Below are positions 51,396 through 58,045 of a stretch of DNA of 64,000 nucleotides, piece after piece. The position numbers and the translations under genes were made by a program. Source of the DNA: Nitrospirota bacterium (GTDB lineage Bacteria; Nitrospirota; Nitrospiria; 2-01-FULL-66-17); the NCBI GenBank assembly GCA_040757335.1, contig JBFLXB010000008.1:47199-111198 (forward strand). Reading direction: 5' to 3'. Positions within the stretch are counted from its first letter, which is position 1; every line of letters starts with the position of its first letter. The notes beneath the pieces were generated by a model. That model was not told the origin of the DNA, did not search any database, and saw nothing but the letters and a program-made list of their open reading frames with translations.

Positions 51396-51761
51396 TCATT
51401 TCCGGCTATGAAGTGCGACATGATTGCCCTCAGTGTCCTTGAAAATTGCCATAAAGCCATTCTCTCCGATACGGGTTTTATTTTTGATAATTGTTCCGCC
51501 CGCAGCCTCGACGCGCGCCAGAGGTGCGGATAAATCTTCCCCGCCATTGAGGTAAACCATCGTGCCCGCAGCACTTGGCTCACTATCCTTGCTCTCTCTC
51601 AGAGAGCCGGATGCTACGCCCGGGACAAAGGGGAAATTGGCTTGTTTGCCAGGGCCGATTTCAATCGACTTCAATTCGACAGACATCACCGTGGAGTAGA
51701 ACTTCATTGCCCTGTCCAAATTCTTAACTGGAATGTCAAACCAAACGACAAAGTTATTCAT
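51396..51761 (-). CDS. VOC-superfamily (glyoxalase/bleomycin-resistance-like) protein
   Basis: The 121-residue protein has paired beta-alpha-beta-beta-beta units: VVWFDIPVKNLDRAMKFYSTVMSVEL, then GTMVYLNGGEDLSAPLARVEAAGGTIIKNKTRIGENGFMAIFKDTEGNHVALHSRK. The second half matches the common VOC pattern with a C-terminal FxDxEGNxxxLH. The start at 51761 follows GGAAGGGGAATCGT. It is divergent from an HxlR-type regulator across a segment with two operator-like palindromes, so it is probably that regulator's target. The substrate is unknown. Confidence 0.85.
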   Translation of the reverse strand: MNNFVVWFDIPVKNLDRAMKFYSTVMSVELKSIEIGPGKQANFPFVPGVASGSLRESKDSEPSAAGTMVYLNGGEDLSAPLARVEAAGGTIIKNKTRIGENGFMAIFKDTEGNHVALHSRK

Positions 51762-51785
51762 TACGATTCCCCTTCCGTTTATTAA

Positions 51786-51836
51786 CTTGCAATATGCAAG
51801 TATAAGCAGAATACCCAAAGTAATTGCATTTTGCAA
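51786..51836. promoter_or_regulatory. Twin palindromes, probable HxlR operators
   Basis: CTTGCAATATGCAAG (51786-51800) and TTGCATTTTGCAA (51824-51836) share the inverted repeat TTGCA-N3-TGCAA. Their centres are 37 bp apart, in the short AT-rich gap between the VOC gene and the HxlR-type gene. Regulator binding here would control both directions. Confidence 0.7.
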
Positions 51837-51860
51837 GTCATTTTTATACAATACATTCAA

Positions 51861-52316
51861 ATGGGCAAAAGCAAGACAGATTGCAGGCAGTCAGGGTGCC
51901 CCATCGCTTTTACCCTAGATTTACTCGGGGATAAATGGTCGCTGTTGATTATCCGGGATATGATTTTCAAGGGAAGGTGCTACTTTGGTGAGTTTCTTGA
52001 AGCTAACGAAAAAATAGCGACCAATATATTGACTGACAGGCTCAAAAAACTCGAAGACAGTGAGATTGTTACTAAAACCCAAGACCCTGAGCATCAGAAG
52101 AAATACATCTATGAACTTACACCGAAAGGGGTTGGTCTCATTCCAGTAATTCTTGAGGTCATTCTCTGGGGCACAAAAAACGATCCGAATACCAAAACTC
52201 CAAAAGAACTTTTTCGGCGCTTAAACAAGGACAAATCTGAATTGACCAGGGAAATTATTGAGGCGGTGAAAAACCATGAGCCAGCCCTCAATTGTTTATC
52301 GAGTATGAAATATTAG
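51861..52316 (+). CDS. HxlR-family transcriptional regulator
   Basis: The 151-residue protein has the HxlR winged-helix pattern with an N-terminal cysteine: CPIAFTLDLLGDKWSLLIIRDMIFKGRCYFGEFLEANEKIATNILTDRLKKLEDSEIVTKTQDPEHQKKYIYELTPKGVGLIPVILEVILWG. Such regulators often sense electrophiles or oxidants through the cysteine. The ATG at 51861 is used; a TTG- or ATG-led extension overlaps the operator palindrome. The codon use is markedly more AT-rich than the rest of the window, consistent with recent transfer. Confidence 0.88.
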   Translation: MGKSKTDCRQSGCPIAFTLDLLGDKWSLLIIRDMIFKGRCYFGEFLEANEKIATNILTDRLKKLEDSEIVTKTQDPEHQKKYIYELTPKGVGLIPVILEVILWGTKNDPNTKTPKELFRRLNKDKSELTREIIEAVKNHEPALNCLSSMKY

Positions 52317-52326
52317 ATGCCGAAAT

Positions 52327-52389
52327 GCCCAACCCGGCGTTCAAGCAGGACGCCGCAAAAGCGCGGCGCCCCTTAACTTTACGTTAGGC
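52327..52389 (+). other. Integron attC site 1
   Basis: A 63-bp imperfect inverted repeat is bounded by R'' GCCCAAC (52327-52333) and R' GTTAGGC (52383-52389). The inner L-box-like pair is GTTCAAG and CTTAAC, and a central hairpin is formed by GCCGC-AAAA-GCGGC-like bases. Size, box order and orientation match integron attC recombination sites. Confidence 0.85.
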
Positions 52390-52401
52390 GAAGACAAATC
52401 G

Positions 52402-52989
52402 GTGAGTTGCGTTCCGAAGGAATTTTTAAGTGCTGTTGCGATTGGGCTCACACTGGTAGCGTTCTTTCCCTACATCAGCGCAATCCTTAAGGGCACAGTT
52501 AAGCCGCACGTGTTTTCCTGGGTCATCTGGGGAACAACTACATTCGTAGTGTTTCTTGCGCAGCTTGACGACAATGGCGGTGCCGGGGCTTGGCCTATAG
52601 GCGTATCCGGAAGCATCACAATAGTGATTGCGTTACTGGCTTATCTGAAGCGGGCTGATGTTTCGATCACTAGAACAGACTGGTCATTTCTTGTCTCGGC
52701 AATCTCTTCCTTGCCGGTTTGGTATTTAACATCAGACCCGTTGTGGGCCGTTGTCATTCTCACAACCGTCGATGTTCTGGGGTTCGGTCCAACGGTCAGG
52801 AAAGCGTATGCGTCGCCACACTCAGAATCATTGCTGTTCTTTGCTCTGTTTGCGGCCCGTAATCTCATCGTCATCATGGCGCTCGAAAACTACACCGTAA
52901 CAACGGTATTGTTTCCTGCTGTAATAGCGGCAACATGTGCGTTGTTAATTGCAATGGTCGCGTACCGCAGAAATGCACTGGCAATTTGA
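52402..52989 (+). CDS. Cassette-encoded polytopic membrane protein
   Basis: The 195-residue protein has about six membrane helices and conserved-looking loops: ISAILKGTVKPHVFSWVIWG, near the start, and DVLGFGPTVRKAYASPHSESLLFFALFAARNLIVIMAL, near the end. The repeated P/G loop before a helix recalls PQ-loop-type small transporters, but no assignment is made. It starts with GTG 13 bp after the attC1 R' box and is followed by attC2, so it is a complete gene cassette. Confidence 0.75.
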   Translation: MSCVPKEFLSAVAIGLTLVAFFPYISAILKGTVKPHVFSWVIWGTTTFVVFLAQLDDNGGAGAWPIGVSGSITIVIALLAYLKRADVSITRTDWSFLVSAISSLPVWYLTSDPLWAVVILTTVDVLGFGPTVRKAYASPHSESLLFFALFAARNLIVIMALENYTVTTVLFPAVIAATCALLIAMVAYRRNALAI

Positions 52990-53074
52990 GAGGGCGATGG
53001 AACCATCAATGCGCATTAATCTCAGAACAGATTTTGGGCGCATAAAGCCGAAATCGTACATCCCGATTAGTGAT

Positions 53075-53133
53075 GCCCAACGCGTTCACCCCGACGCGCC
53101 TAAGCGGTGCGCTGGTTGACGTGCCCGTTGGGC
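53075..53133 (+). other. Integron attC site 2 (59 bp)
   Basis: R'' GCCCAAC (53075-53081) and R' GTTGGGC (53127-53133) are exact complements. Between them lies an imperfect inverted repeat (CGTTCACC against GGTTGACG), with GACGCGCC and GGTGCGCT arms in the middle. The total length is exactly 59 bp. It lies directly before the next cassette gene in the same orientation as attC1. Confidence 0.88.
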
Positions 53134-53146
53134 TATCGAGTTATCT

Positions 53147-53620
53147 GTGACGATCACTGAGGCGACGACGGCGGAAGACTACTCGGGCGGCCGAGCGCTC
53201 ATTGAAGAATACACGGCCGTGTTGGGCGTTGACTTATATTTCCAGAACTTTGGGGGGGAACTTGCAAATTTGCGAGACGTGTATGGACCGCCCGCTGGTT
53301 GTCTGCTGCTCGCGCGAGAAGGCGCGGCCGCCGTCGGCTGCGTGGCAGTACGGCGTACAGAACAGGAGATCTGTGAGATGAAGAGACTCTATGTCAGACC
53401 CGAGCAACGTGGCCGCGGCGTCGGGCGGTCGTTGGCCGTGGCGGCACTTGCACGCGCACGAGGGCTTGGTTACCGCCGCATGGTGCTTGATACGTTGCCA
53501 GCGATGAGCAAAGCGCAGTCGCTGTACGAGTCGATCGGGTTTCGAGAAATCACGAGTTATTACCACAATCCTTTGCCAGGGGTCCGGTACTTAGCGGTCG
53601 ATCTTGTCGTCACTGTATAA
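53147..53620 (+). CDS. GNAT-family N-acetyltransferase
   Basis: The 157-residue protein has the GNAT core EMKRLYVRPEQRGRGVGRSLAVAALARARGLGYRRMVLDTLPAMSKAQSLYESIGFREI. The acetyl-CoA pyrophosphate loop Q/RGRGVGR is near residue 90. The N terminus is YSGGRALIEEYTAVLGVDL. The start is GTG 14 bp after attC2, so it is the last recognisable cassette; no attC follows it. The substrate is unknown. Confidence 0.88.
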   Translation: MTITEATTAEDYSGGRALIEEYTAVLGVDLYFQNFGGELANLRDVYGPPAGCLLLAREGAAAVGCVAVRRTEQEICEMKRLYVRPEQRGRGVGRSLAVAALARARGLGYRRMVLDTLPAMSKAQSLYESIGFREITSYYHNPLPGVRYLAVDLVVTV

Positions 53621-53691
53621 GAGACCACGCCGCCTCCGGCTCGGGTCGGCTGTCGGCTGCTCAGCCGGAGTGGAGTAAGGAGAGAAGGACG

Positions 53692-54052
53692 ATGATCGAC
53701 AACACATTCGCCACGCATTTCGCAGAAGAATGGATCGGGGCATGGAACAGCCATGATCTGAGCCGCATTCTCTTGCGCTACGCTGAGGACTTTGAGATGT
53801 CCTCGCCGGTCATCGTGACGATTGCCGGTGAACCGTCAGGAACGCTGAAGGGCAAGGATCAGGTCGGCGCGTATTGGGCGAAGGCCTTACAGCTAATTCC
53901 ATGCCTGCGTTTTGAGCTGATCACGACCCTGGTCGGGGTAAACAGCGTGACGCTCTACTACTAAGGGTGCGCGCGGCCGACTCGCCGCCGAGGTGTTTCA
54001 CTTCGGCCAGGATCACAACGTCGTGAAAGCGTTCGCGCACTATGCCGATTGA
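53692..54052 (+). pseudogene. SnoaL/NTF2-like gene broken by a frameshift
   Basis: The first 90 codons give MIDNTFATHFAEEWIGAWNSHDLSRILLRYAEDFEMSSPVI...RFELITTLVGVNSVTLYY, an NTF2-like fold, and then hit TAA at 53962-53964. In the +1 frame the sequence continues GARGRLAAEVFHFGQDHNVVKAFAHYAD and stops at 54052, completing the usual fold. An extra T at about 53962 explains the break. It may be a real inactivation or a sequencing or assembly error. GGAGAGAAGG precedes the start. Confidence 0.8.
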
Positions 54053-54114
54053 ACTGCTCCTACGGCCAACCGGTTCAAGCGGCTCCGGCCTTACGCGACA
54101 CGGGGCATAGGGGA

Positions 54115-54870
54115 ATGAGATCCGAGATCTACACTCCTGGCCATAGTGACAACGCGTCCGACTTCATGGCCAAGCGAACGCTTGAGTCACACGGGGAGTT
54201 CTTTGCGCCGTACCTTGAGCCTGGCATGTCCGTTCTCGATGGTGGGTGCGGTCCTGGATCGATCACCGTGGGGATCGCAGCCCGCGTCGCACCCGGGAAC
54301 GTGGTCGGCGTTGATGTCGGGTCGTCCCAGATAGACCGCGCAGTGGCCACGGCGACGCGCGAGGGTGTGCGCAACGTCCGCTTCCAAACCGCCAACTGTT
54401 ACGCACTGCCGTTCGGGGACGGCACATTCGACCGGGTTTTCAGCCATGCACTCATGGAGCACGTGGCTGATCCGGTCCAAGCGCTGCGTGAATGCTTTCG
54501 AGTCCTCAAGCCCGGAGGCATGATCGGCGTGTGTAGCCCTGATTGGGGCGGGTTCATCCTCTCCCCTCCGTCGCCCGAACTGTCGCGAGCGGTCGAGGCG
54601 TACACGACGCTCCAGTCCAAGAATGGTGGCGACGTGGATGTGGGACGGAAGCTCGGTCTCCATCTTCAAGCCGCCGGGTTCGGAGTCGTTCGCCTGTCTG
54701 CACGATACGAGTGCTATCCGTCCCTTGAGTTCATCGGCGAGTACCTGGCGCTCCAGCTTGAACGAGAAGGCCACGGACAATCGGCAACCGTCTTTCGTGC
54801 GTGGAGTCAACAGAAGGCAGGCATGTTCGCACAAGCCTGGGTCTCTGTGGTGGCGGTCAAGCCCCGATGA
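54115..54870 (+). CDS. Class I SAM-dependent methyltransferase (UbiE/Methyltransf_11-like)
   Basis: The 251-residue protein has the SAM motif VLDGGCGPGSITVGIAARVAPGNVVGVDVG near residue 40, FQTANCYALPFGDGTFDRVFSHALMEHVADPVQALRECFRVLKPGGMIGVCSPDWGG, and a helical C-terminal cap. The core motif has DGGCG instead of the more common DxGCG. The start at 54115 is preferred; an extension to 54049 overlaps the upstream pseudogene. The substrate is unknown. Confidence 0.85.
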   Translation: MRSEIYTPGHSDNASDFMAKRTLESHGEFFAPYLEPGMSVLDGGCGPGSITVGIAARVAPGNVVGVDVGSSQIDRAVATATREGVRNVRFQTANCYALPFGDGTFDRVFSHALMEHVADPVQALRECFRVLKPGGMIGVCSPDWGGFILSPPSPELSRAVEAYTTLQSKNGGDVDVGRKLGLHLQAAGFGVVRLSARYECYPSLEFIGEYLALQLEREGHGQSATVFRAWSQQKAGMFAQAWVSVVAVKPR

Positions 54871-54966
54871 CGCCGAACCCTACCTTCCACCGAACTCACC
54901 GCAGGCGGCGCGCCGGTGGCGGCGCCCGTTAGCGTTGCGCCGCTCGACCTCGGTTGAGAGGCGTCA

Positions 54967-55947
54967 CTACCGATCGGCGACCGCTTCGTTTACCGCCGAA
55001 TCGGTCGTGAACAGCGGCAGGACCTCCTCCCCGATCTCCTCCAAGACATCCGCAGCCGGTCTGCTGCCGTATTTGAGATTCAGGACGACATGATTCACCC
55101 CGATCTTCTGCAACGCCTGGAGAAACTCGATCAACCGGTTTCTCCCCAGGCGGAAACCAAGGTGAATCGGCTCCGGGGCGTCGTCTCGATCCGTTGTGAG
55201 GTCAATGTAGAGAGATTGAGCGAAGGGTTTGAACGTCTCCGGGCAATAGTGTTGTGTCAGCTCGCGCCACTCCGTTATCGCCAGCGCCTGGCGGCTCAGA
55301 CTCCGCGGGTAATAAATCCATCCATCCGCATTCTTTGCGATCCATGCCAAATCCTGCTGACTGTTGCCTGTAACCAGCACGGGAATACGTCCGTCATGTG
55401 GCTTTGGAATGAGATCGACTCCATCCATGCGCCCAAAGGGCGATTCAATGACGGGAAACGAACTGTTCAACGCTTCAAGAACATAACGCAGGGTCTCGCG
55501 AAGCCGCTCGCCTCGCGTGGTAAAATCGATTCCGAATGCCGGATATTCCGACGGTCGGTCTCCCGAGGCGATCCCAAGCACCAACCGTCCCCCGGAAAGC
55601 CGGTCAACCGACGCGGCCGCCTTGGCAATATGTAAGGGATGCCTGATCGGGAAAATGATGCTGCCCGTGGCTAGCGCAATGCGTGACGTATGCGCGGCGA
55701 TATAGCCAAGATAGACCCAGGGATCATAGATCTGTCCGACATCGCCGAAGCTCGGGTCGCGGAGGGGGACATCGCGAAACCACAAGGCGGAAAACCCCAA
55801 CTGTTCCGCGCGCCGGGCGAGCTCAACCTGATGCTGCATGAGGGGTGTATCGCCTTTATAAGATTCGATGGCGAAGAACACACCGAGCGTTAATCGGCCA
55901 GGCGCAAACATTCGTCGGAACCCCGAATTTGTTCTCGGCGTATCCAT
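54967..55947 (-). CDS. LLM-class flavin-dependent oxidoreductase
   Basis: The 326-residue protein is a luciferase-like (bacterial luciferase family) TIM-barrel flavoenzyme. It has RLTLGVFFAIESYKGDTPLMQHQVELARRAEQLGFSALWFRDVPL, SRIALATGSIIFPIRHPLHIAKAAASVDRLSGGRLVLGIASGD and a central IPVLVTGNSQQDLAWIAKNADGWIYYPR. These match the subgroup that oxidises small organic substrates with FMNH2 or F420. The promoter region carries an operator-like element shared with the divergent-side ArsR gene, so it is probably ArsR-controlled. Confidence 0.88.
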   Translation of the reverse strand: MDTPRTNSGFRRMFAPGRLTLGVFFAIESYKGDTPLMQHQVELARRAEQLGFSALWFRDVPLRDPSFGDVGQIYDPWVYLGYIAAHTSRIALATGSIIFPIRHPLHIAKAAASVDRLSGGRLVLGIASGDRPSEYPAFGIDFTTRGERLRETLRYVLEALNSSFPVIESPFGRMDGVDLIPKPHDGRIPVLVTGNSQQDLAWIAKNADGWIYYPRSLSRQALAITEWRELTQHYCPETFKPFAQSLYIDLTTDRDDAPEPIHLGFRLGRNRLIEFLQALQKIGVNHVVLNLKYGSRPAADVLEEIGEEVLPLFTTDSAVNEAVADR

Positions 55948-55961
55948 CGAACTCTCCTTAA

Positions 55962-55989
55962 TCTAGATATCCCGATCAGTCGATATATT
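55962..55989 (-). promoter_or_regulatory. Operator-like element upstream of the LLM oxidoreductase gene
   Basis: The segment has TCTAGATATCCCGATCAG followed by TCGATATAT. A closely related element (CTAGGATTCTCGATATATC) lies upstream of the ArsR-type gene at 56363-56390. The repeated GATATAT core in both promoters points to a common regulator. Confidence 0.55.
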
Positions 55990-56028
55990 AATCCGTACGT
56001 CAGACCCCATCTGATGCCGGAAGGTCAG

Positions 56029-56355
56029 CTAGAGACTACGCTTGATGTGCCGTGCCAGGGCTTCGATGCCCTTCTCATCGCGTTTGTAATATGTCCACTG
56101 ACCTAGCCGTGTGACGGTGACGAGGCCAGCCTCTTGCAGCTCGGTCAGGTAGAGGGAGACAGTCGACTGTGAGAGGCCGACCTTGTGTTGAATGTGTTTC
56201 ACGCACACACCCACCTCACGCATATCTGCGGCCTCCTGCCGAGGAAAATGCTTCTCCGGCTCCTTCAGCCAAGAGAGAATCCGTAAGCGCGTGTTGTTGG
56301 ATAAAGCTTTAAATGCCGCGATCAGACCGTGGCTATCGTCGGTAATTTTGATCAT
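56029..56355 (-). CDS. ArsR-family winged-helix regulator
   Basis: The 108-residue protein has the ArsR pattern LIAAFKALSNNTRLRILSWLKEPE...VCVKHIQHKVGLSQSTVSLYLTELQEAGLVTVTRLGQWTYYKRDEKGIEALARHIKR. The classic ELCVCDL metal site appears as VGVCVKHI with a single cysteine, so arsenic sensing is doubtful; a ligand or redox sensor is possible. It is upstream of, and on the same strand as, the LLM oxidoreductase, with a shared operator motif. Confidence 0.88.
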   Translation of the reverse strand: MIKITDDSHGLIAAFKALSNNTRLRILSWLKEPEKHFPRQEAADMREVGVCVKHIQHKVGLSQSTVSLYLTELQEAGLVTVTRLGQWTYYKRDEKGIEALARHIKRSL

Positions 56356-56362
56356 GGCCGAA

Positions 56363-56390
56363 CTATATATCTAGGATTCTCGATATATCA
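56363..56390 (-). promoter_or_regulatory. Operator-like element upstream of the ArsR gene
   Basis: The element is an AT-rich imperfect dyad, TATATATC...GATATATC with CTAGGATTCT between the arms, 8 bp upstream of the ArsR start. It matches the motif in front of the LLM oxidoreductase gene, suggesting autoregulation. Confidence 0.6.
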
Positions 56391-57077
56391 ATATTAAAGC
56401 GCACTCGCCTCACTGGGAGGGGAGTCAAACGGACGATTTCATCTTGAAGCGCTGATGGAGACCGAGGACATTCGAGGCGGTGTGCCGGTCTCCGAGGTCA
56501 ACGTTGGGTTTAAGATCGCACCCCGGCCGCGGACGAGTAAGGAACAGTCCGGTTCACTCGACGGCGCAGACCTAAGACGTAGCCCACGATCTGGCTCCCG
56601 CTCGATATTTCGCCCGCAGCTCAGCGCCTGATTCGTTAGGCGGACGCGGAGCCAGGCGCAAGGACCCCTCCTCTCTGATCGCCGCGACAACGTCCAAGAT
56701 ACCGCGCGCCTTTGTGCGCAGGCTTCCGTAGGGTGTAGAGACAATCGGCCAATACGTGGCCGTCCCACCAGCTCACCAAGTTGCAATCCAACACGCAGCC
56801 GCGTGATGCCCCAGCACCGAAGAACCACTCTCGCCAAAAACTGATCTCGTCTGGCCGTTTTTCGTGTGATCGTGCCTTGGTCTCGCCCCGTATGATCGCT
56901 GCGAGCGCGTGGCGCCTTCCGCACCTCGGACGATACCTTTGGAAGAAGCGGTCACAAGAAGCGCATTTGGCGCACGGGGTGTCCGGCGACCCGCCTCACG
57001 ACGGCTGGAGGTAGTGAATTCTCGTCGCGCCGGTCGGCATGGTTCTGGCAATTTCCCTCTGCGACCCTGTCTGCGTC
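56391..57077. other. Intergenic region, 0.7 kb
   Basis: No supported gene was found. A GCCTGATTCGTTAGGC motif at about 56625-56640 resembles the right half of an attC site, but a convincing left half is not present. Several short open frames on both strands lack family features. The stretch separates the cassette region from the five-gene operon and probably contains decayed cassette DNA. Confidence 0.45.
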
Positions 57078-57587
57078 ATGGATGACGTCCCAACAAAATC
57101 TGGCCAGAAATACAAGGCTCTGAAGGAACGGCTTTGGAACCAACCACGTCCTCGCCAGATTCTGGAGCGCCTCGAACAGCACCACGCCACGCCGCCGATG
57201 CTGGAAACCGTGGCGCAGACCTTTGTGAACGGGCGGCACGGGGATGCCGAGATTCAATCGGCCATCTACGGCGAGCTGCTCCGCAACCGGGATCGGACCG
57301 CGGTGCTCAAACGAGTCGGCGATCTCCGCCAGTGCTTCCAGAAGATCCAACAAGATCTGTCCCACGTCGCGCGCGAGCTGCGTCAACTCAAGGTCTGGGA
57401 GGGACACCGTGTCCTGGGGTACGAGTCCTGGGGCGAGTGCCTTGAGAAGGAGTTGGAGTTGTCCGATCAGGTGGCGAGAATGCTGCTTCTGGCGGAGGAA
57501 CAGGGGGACCGGGCGACGTTCGATGCGTTCATGCGGACGCTCATTAAAGGGTACGCCGCGCCACGACCGCCGGTGCCGGTGAAATGA
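57078..57587 (+). CDS. Uncharacterised protein, first gene of the ParB/DUF1016 operon
   Basis: The 169-residue soluble protein is helical and contains YKALKERLWNQPRPRQILERLEQHHATPPMLETVAQTFVNGRHGDAEIQSAIYGELLRNRDRTAVLKRVGDLRQCFQKIQQDL. A motif LKVWEGHRVLGYESWGECLEKELELSDQVARMLL follows near residue 118. The last part resembles the short helical modules next to HTH domains in plasmid or phage DNA-binding proteins, but no family is claimed. It overlaps the next gene by 4 bp. The start is set at the MDDVPTKSG methionine. Confidence 0.65.
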   Translation: MDDVPTKSGQKYKALKERLWNQPRPRQILERLEQHHATPPMLETVAQTFVNGRHGDAEIQSAIYGELLRNRDRTAVLKRVGDLRQCFQKIQQDLSHVARELRQLKVWEGHRVLGYESWGECLEKELELSDQVARMLLLAEEQGDRATFDAFMRTLIKGYAAPRPPVPVK

Positions 57588-58024
57588 ACGAGGGACCGCC
57601 CGAGGCCTGGTGTTGGGAGACATTGCGGAATCTGCGCTGGCCGGCCCGCGTACTCTGCCCACACTGTCACCGACCCGCGGGCCGGTATCATCGAAAACGG
57701 TATGCGGTGTACTACAGGTGCGTGCCGTGCCGGCGAATGTTCTCGGACCTCACCGGCACTCCATTCGAGGGTGGCCGGTTGCCGCTCGCGTGTTGGTTTC
57801 GAGCCGTTGCGTGGCAGATGATGAGCGAGACCGCGAGTTCCGCCGCGCTCGCCCACGCGGTCGGGGTGGACCAGCGAACCGCAAGGAAGATGCAGCGTCG
57901 CCTAGCCGCACTCGACCGTGATCCGTTGCTGCGGTCGATCGGAACCAGCGTCCTCTGCCGGAAGCCGGACTGGTATGTGCACGTTGGGGTGGGTTCCGAC
58001 ACGGTGTCAAAACCCACCCGTTAG
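57584..58024 (+). CDS. Zinc-ribbon/HTH protein derived from an IS1595-type transposase
   Basis: The 146-residue protein has a zinc ribbon (VLCPHCHRPAGRYHRKRYAVYYRCVPCRRMFSDLTGTPFEGGRLPLACWF). A helix-turn-helix follows (SAALAHAVGVDQRTARKMQRRLAAL). This is the N-terminal architecture of IS1595/ISXO2 transposases. The DDE/DDN catalytic domain that should follow is absent, and the gene stops cleanly. As it sits in an overlapping operon, it looks domesticated rather than decayed: a sequence-specific DNA-binding component. Confidence 0.75.
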   Translation: MNEGPPEAWCWETLRNLRWPARVLCPHCHRPAGRYHRKRYAVYYRCVPCRRMFSDLTGTPFEGGRLPLACWFRAVAWQMMSETASSAALAHAVGVDQRTARKMQRRLAALDRDPLLRSIGTSVLCRKPDWYVHVGVGSDTVSKPTR

Positions 58025-58045
58025 TGCATGACGTGGGAGAGTGAG

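Noticed and set aside
54060..54110. Possible third attC (GGCCAACCGGTTCAAGCGG)
   Set aside because: The left half resembles an R''/L'' pair, but no GTTRRRY right half follows before the methyltransferase start.
56565..56640. attC-like sequence ending GCCTGATTCGTTAGGC
   Set aside because: The right half fits, but no complementary R'' and L'' were found at the proper distance (ACCTAAG is only partial), so it was not called as an attC site.
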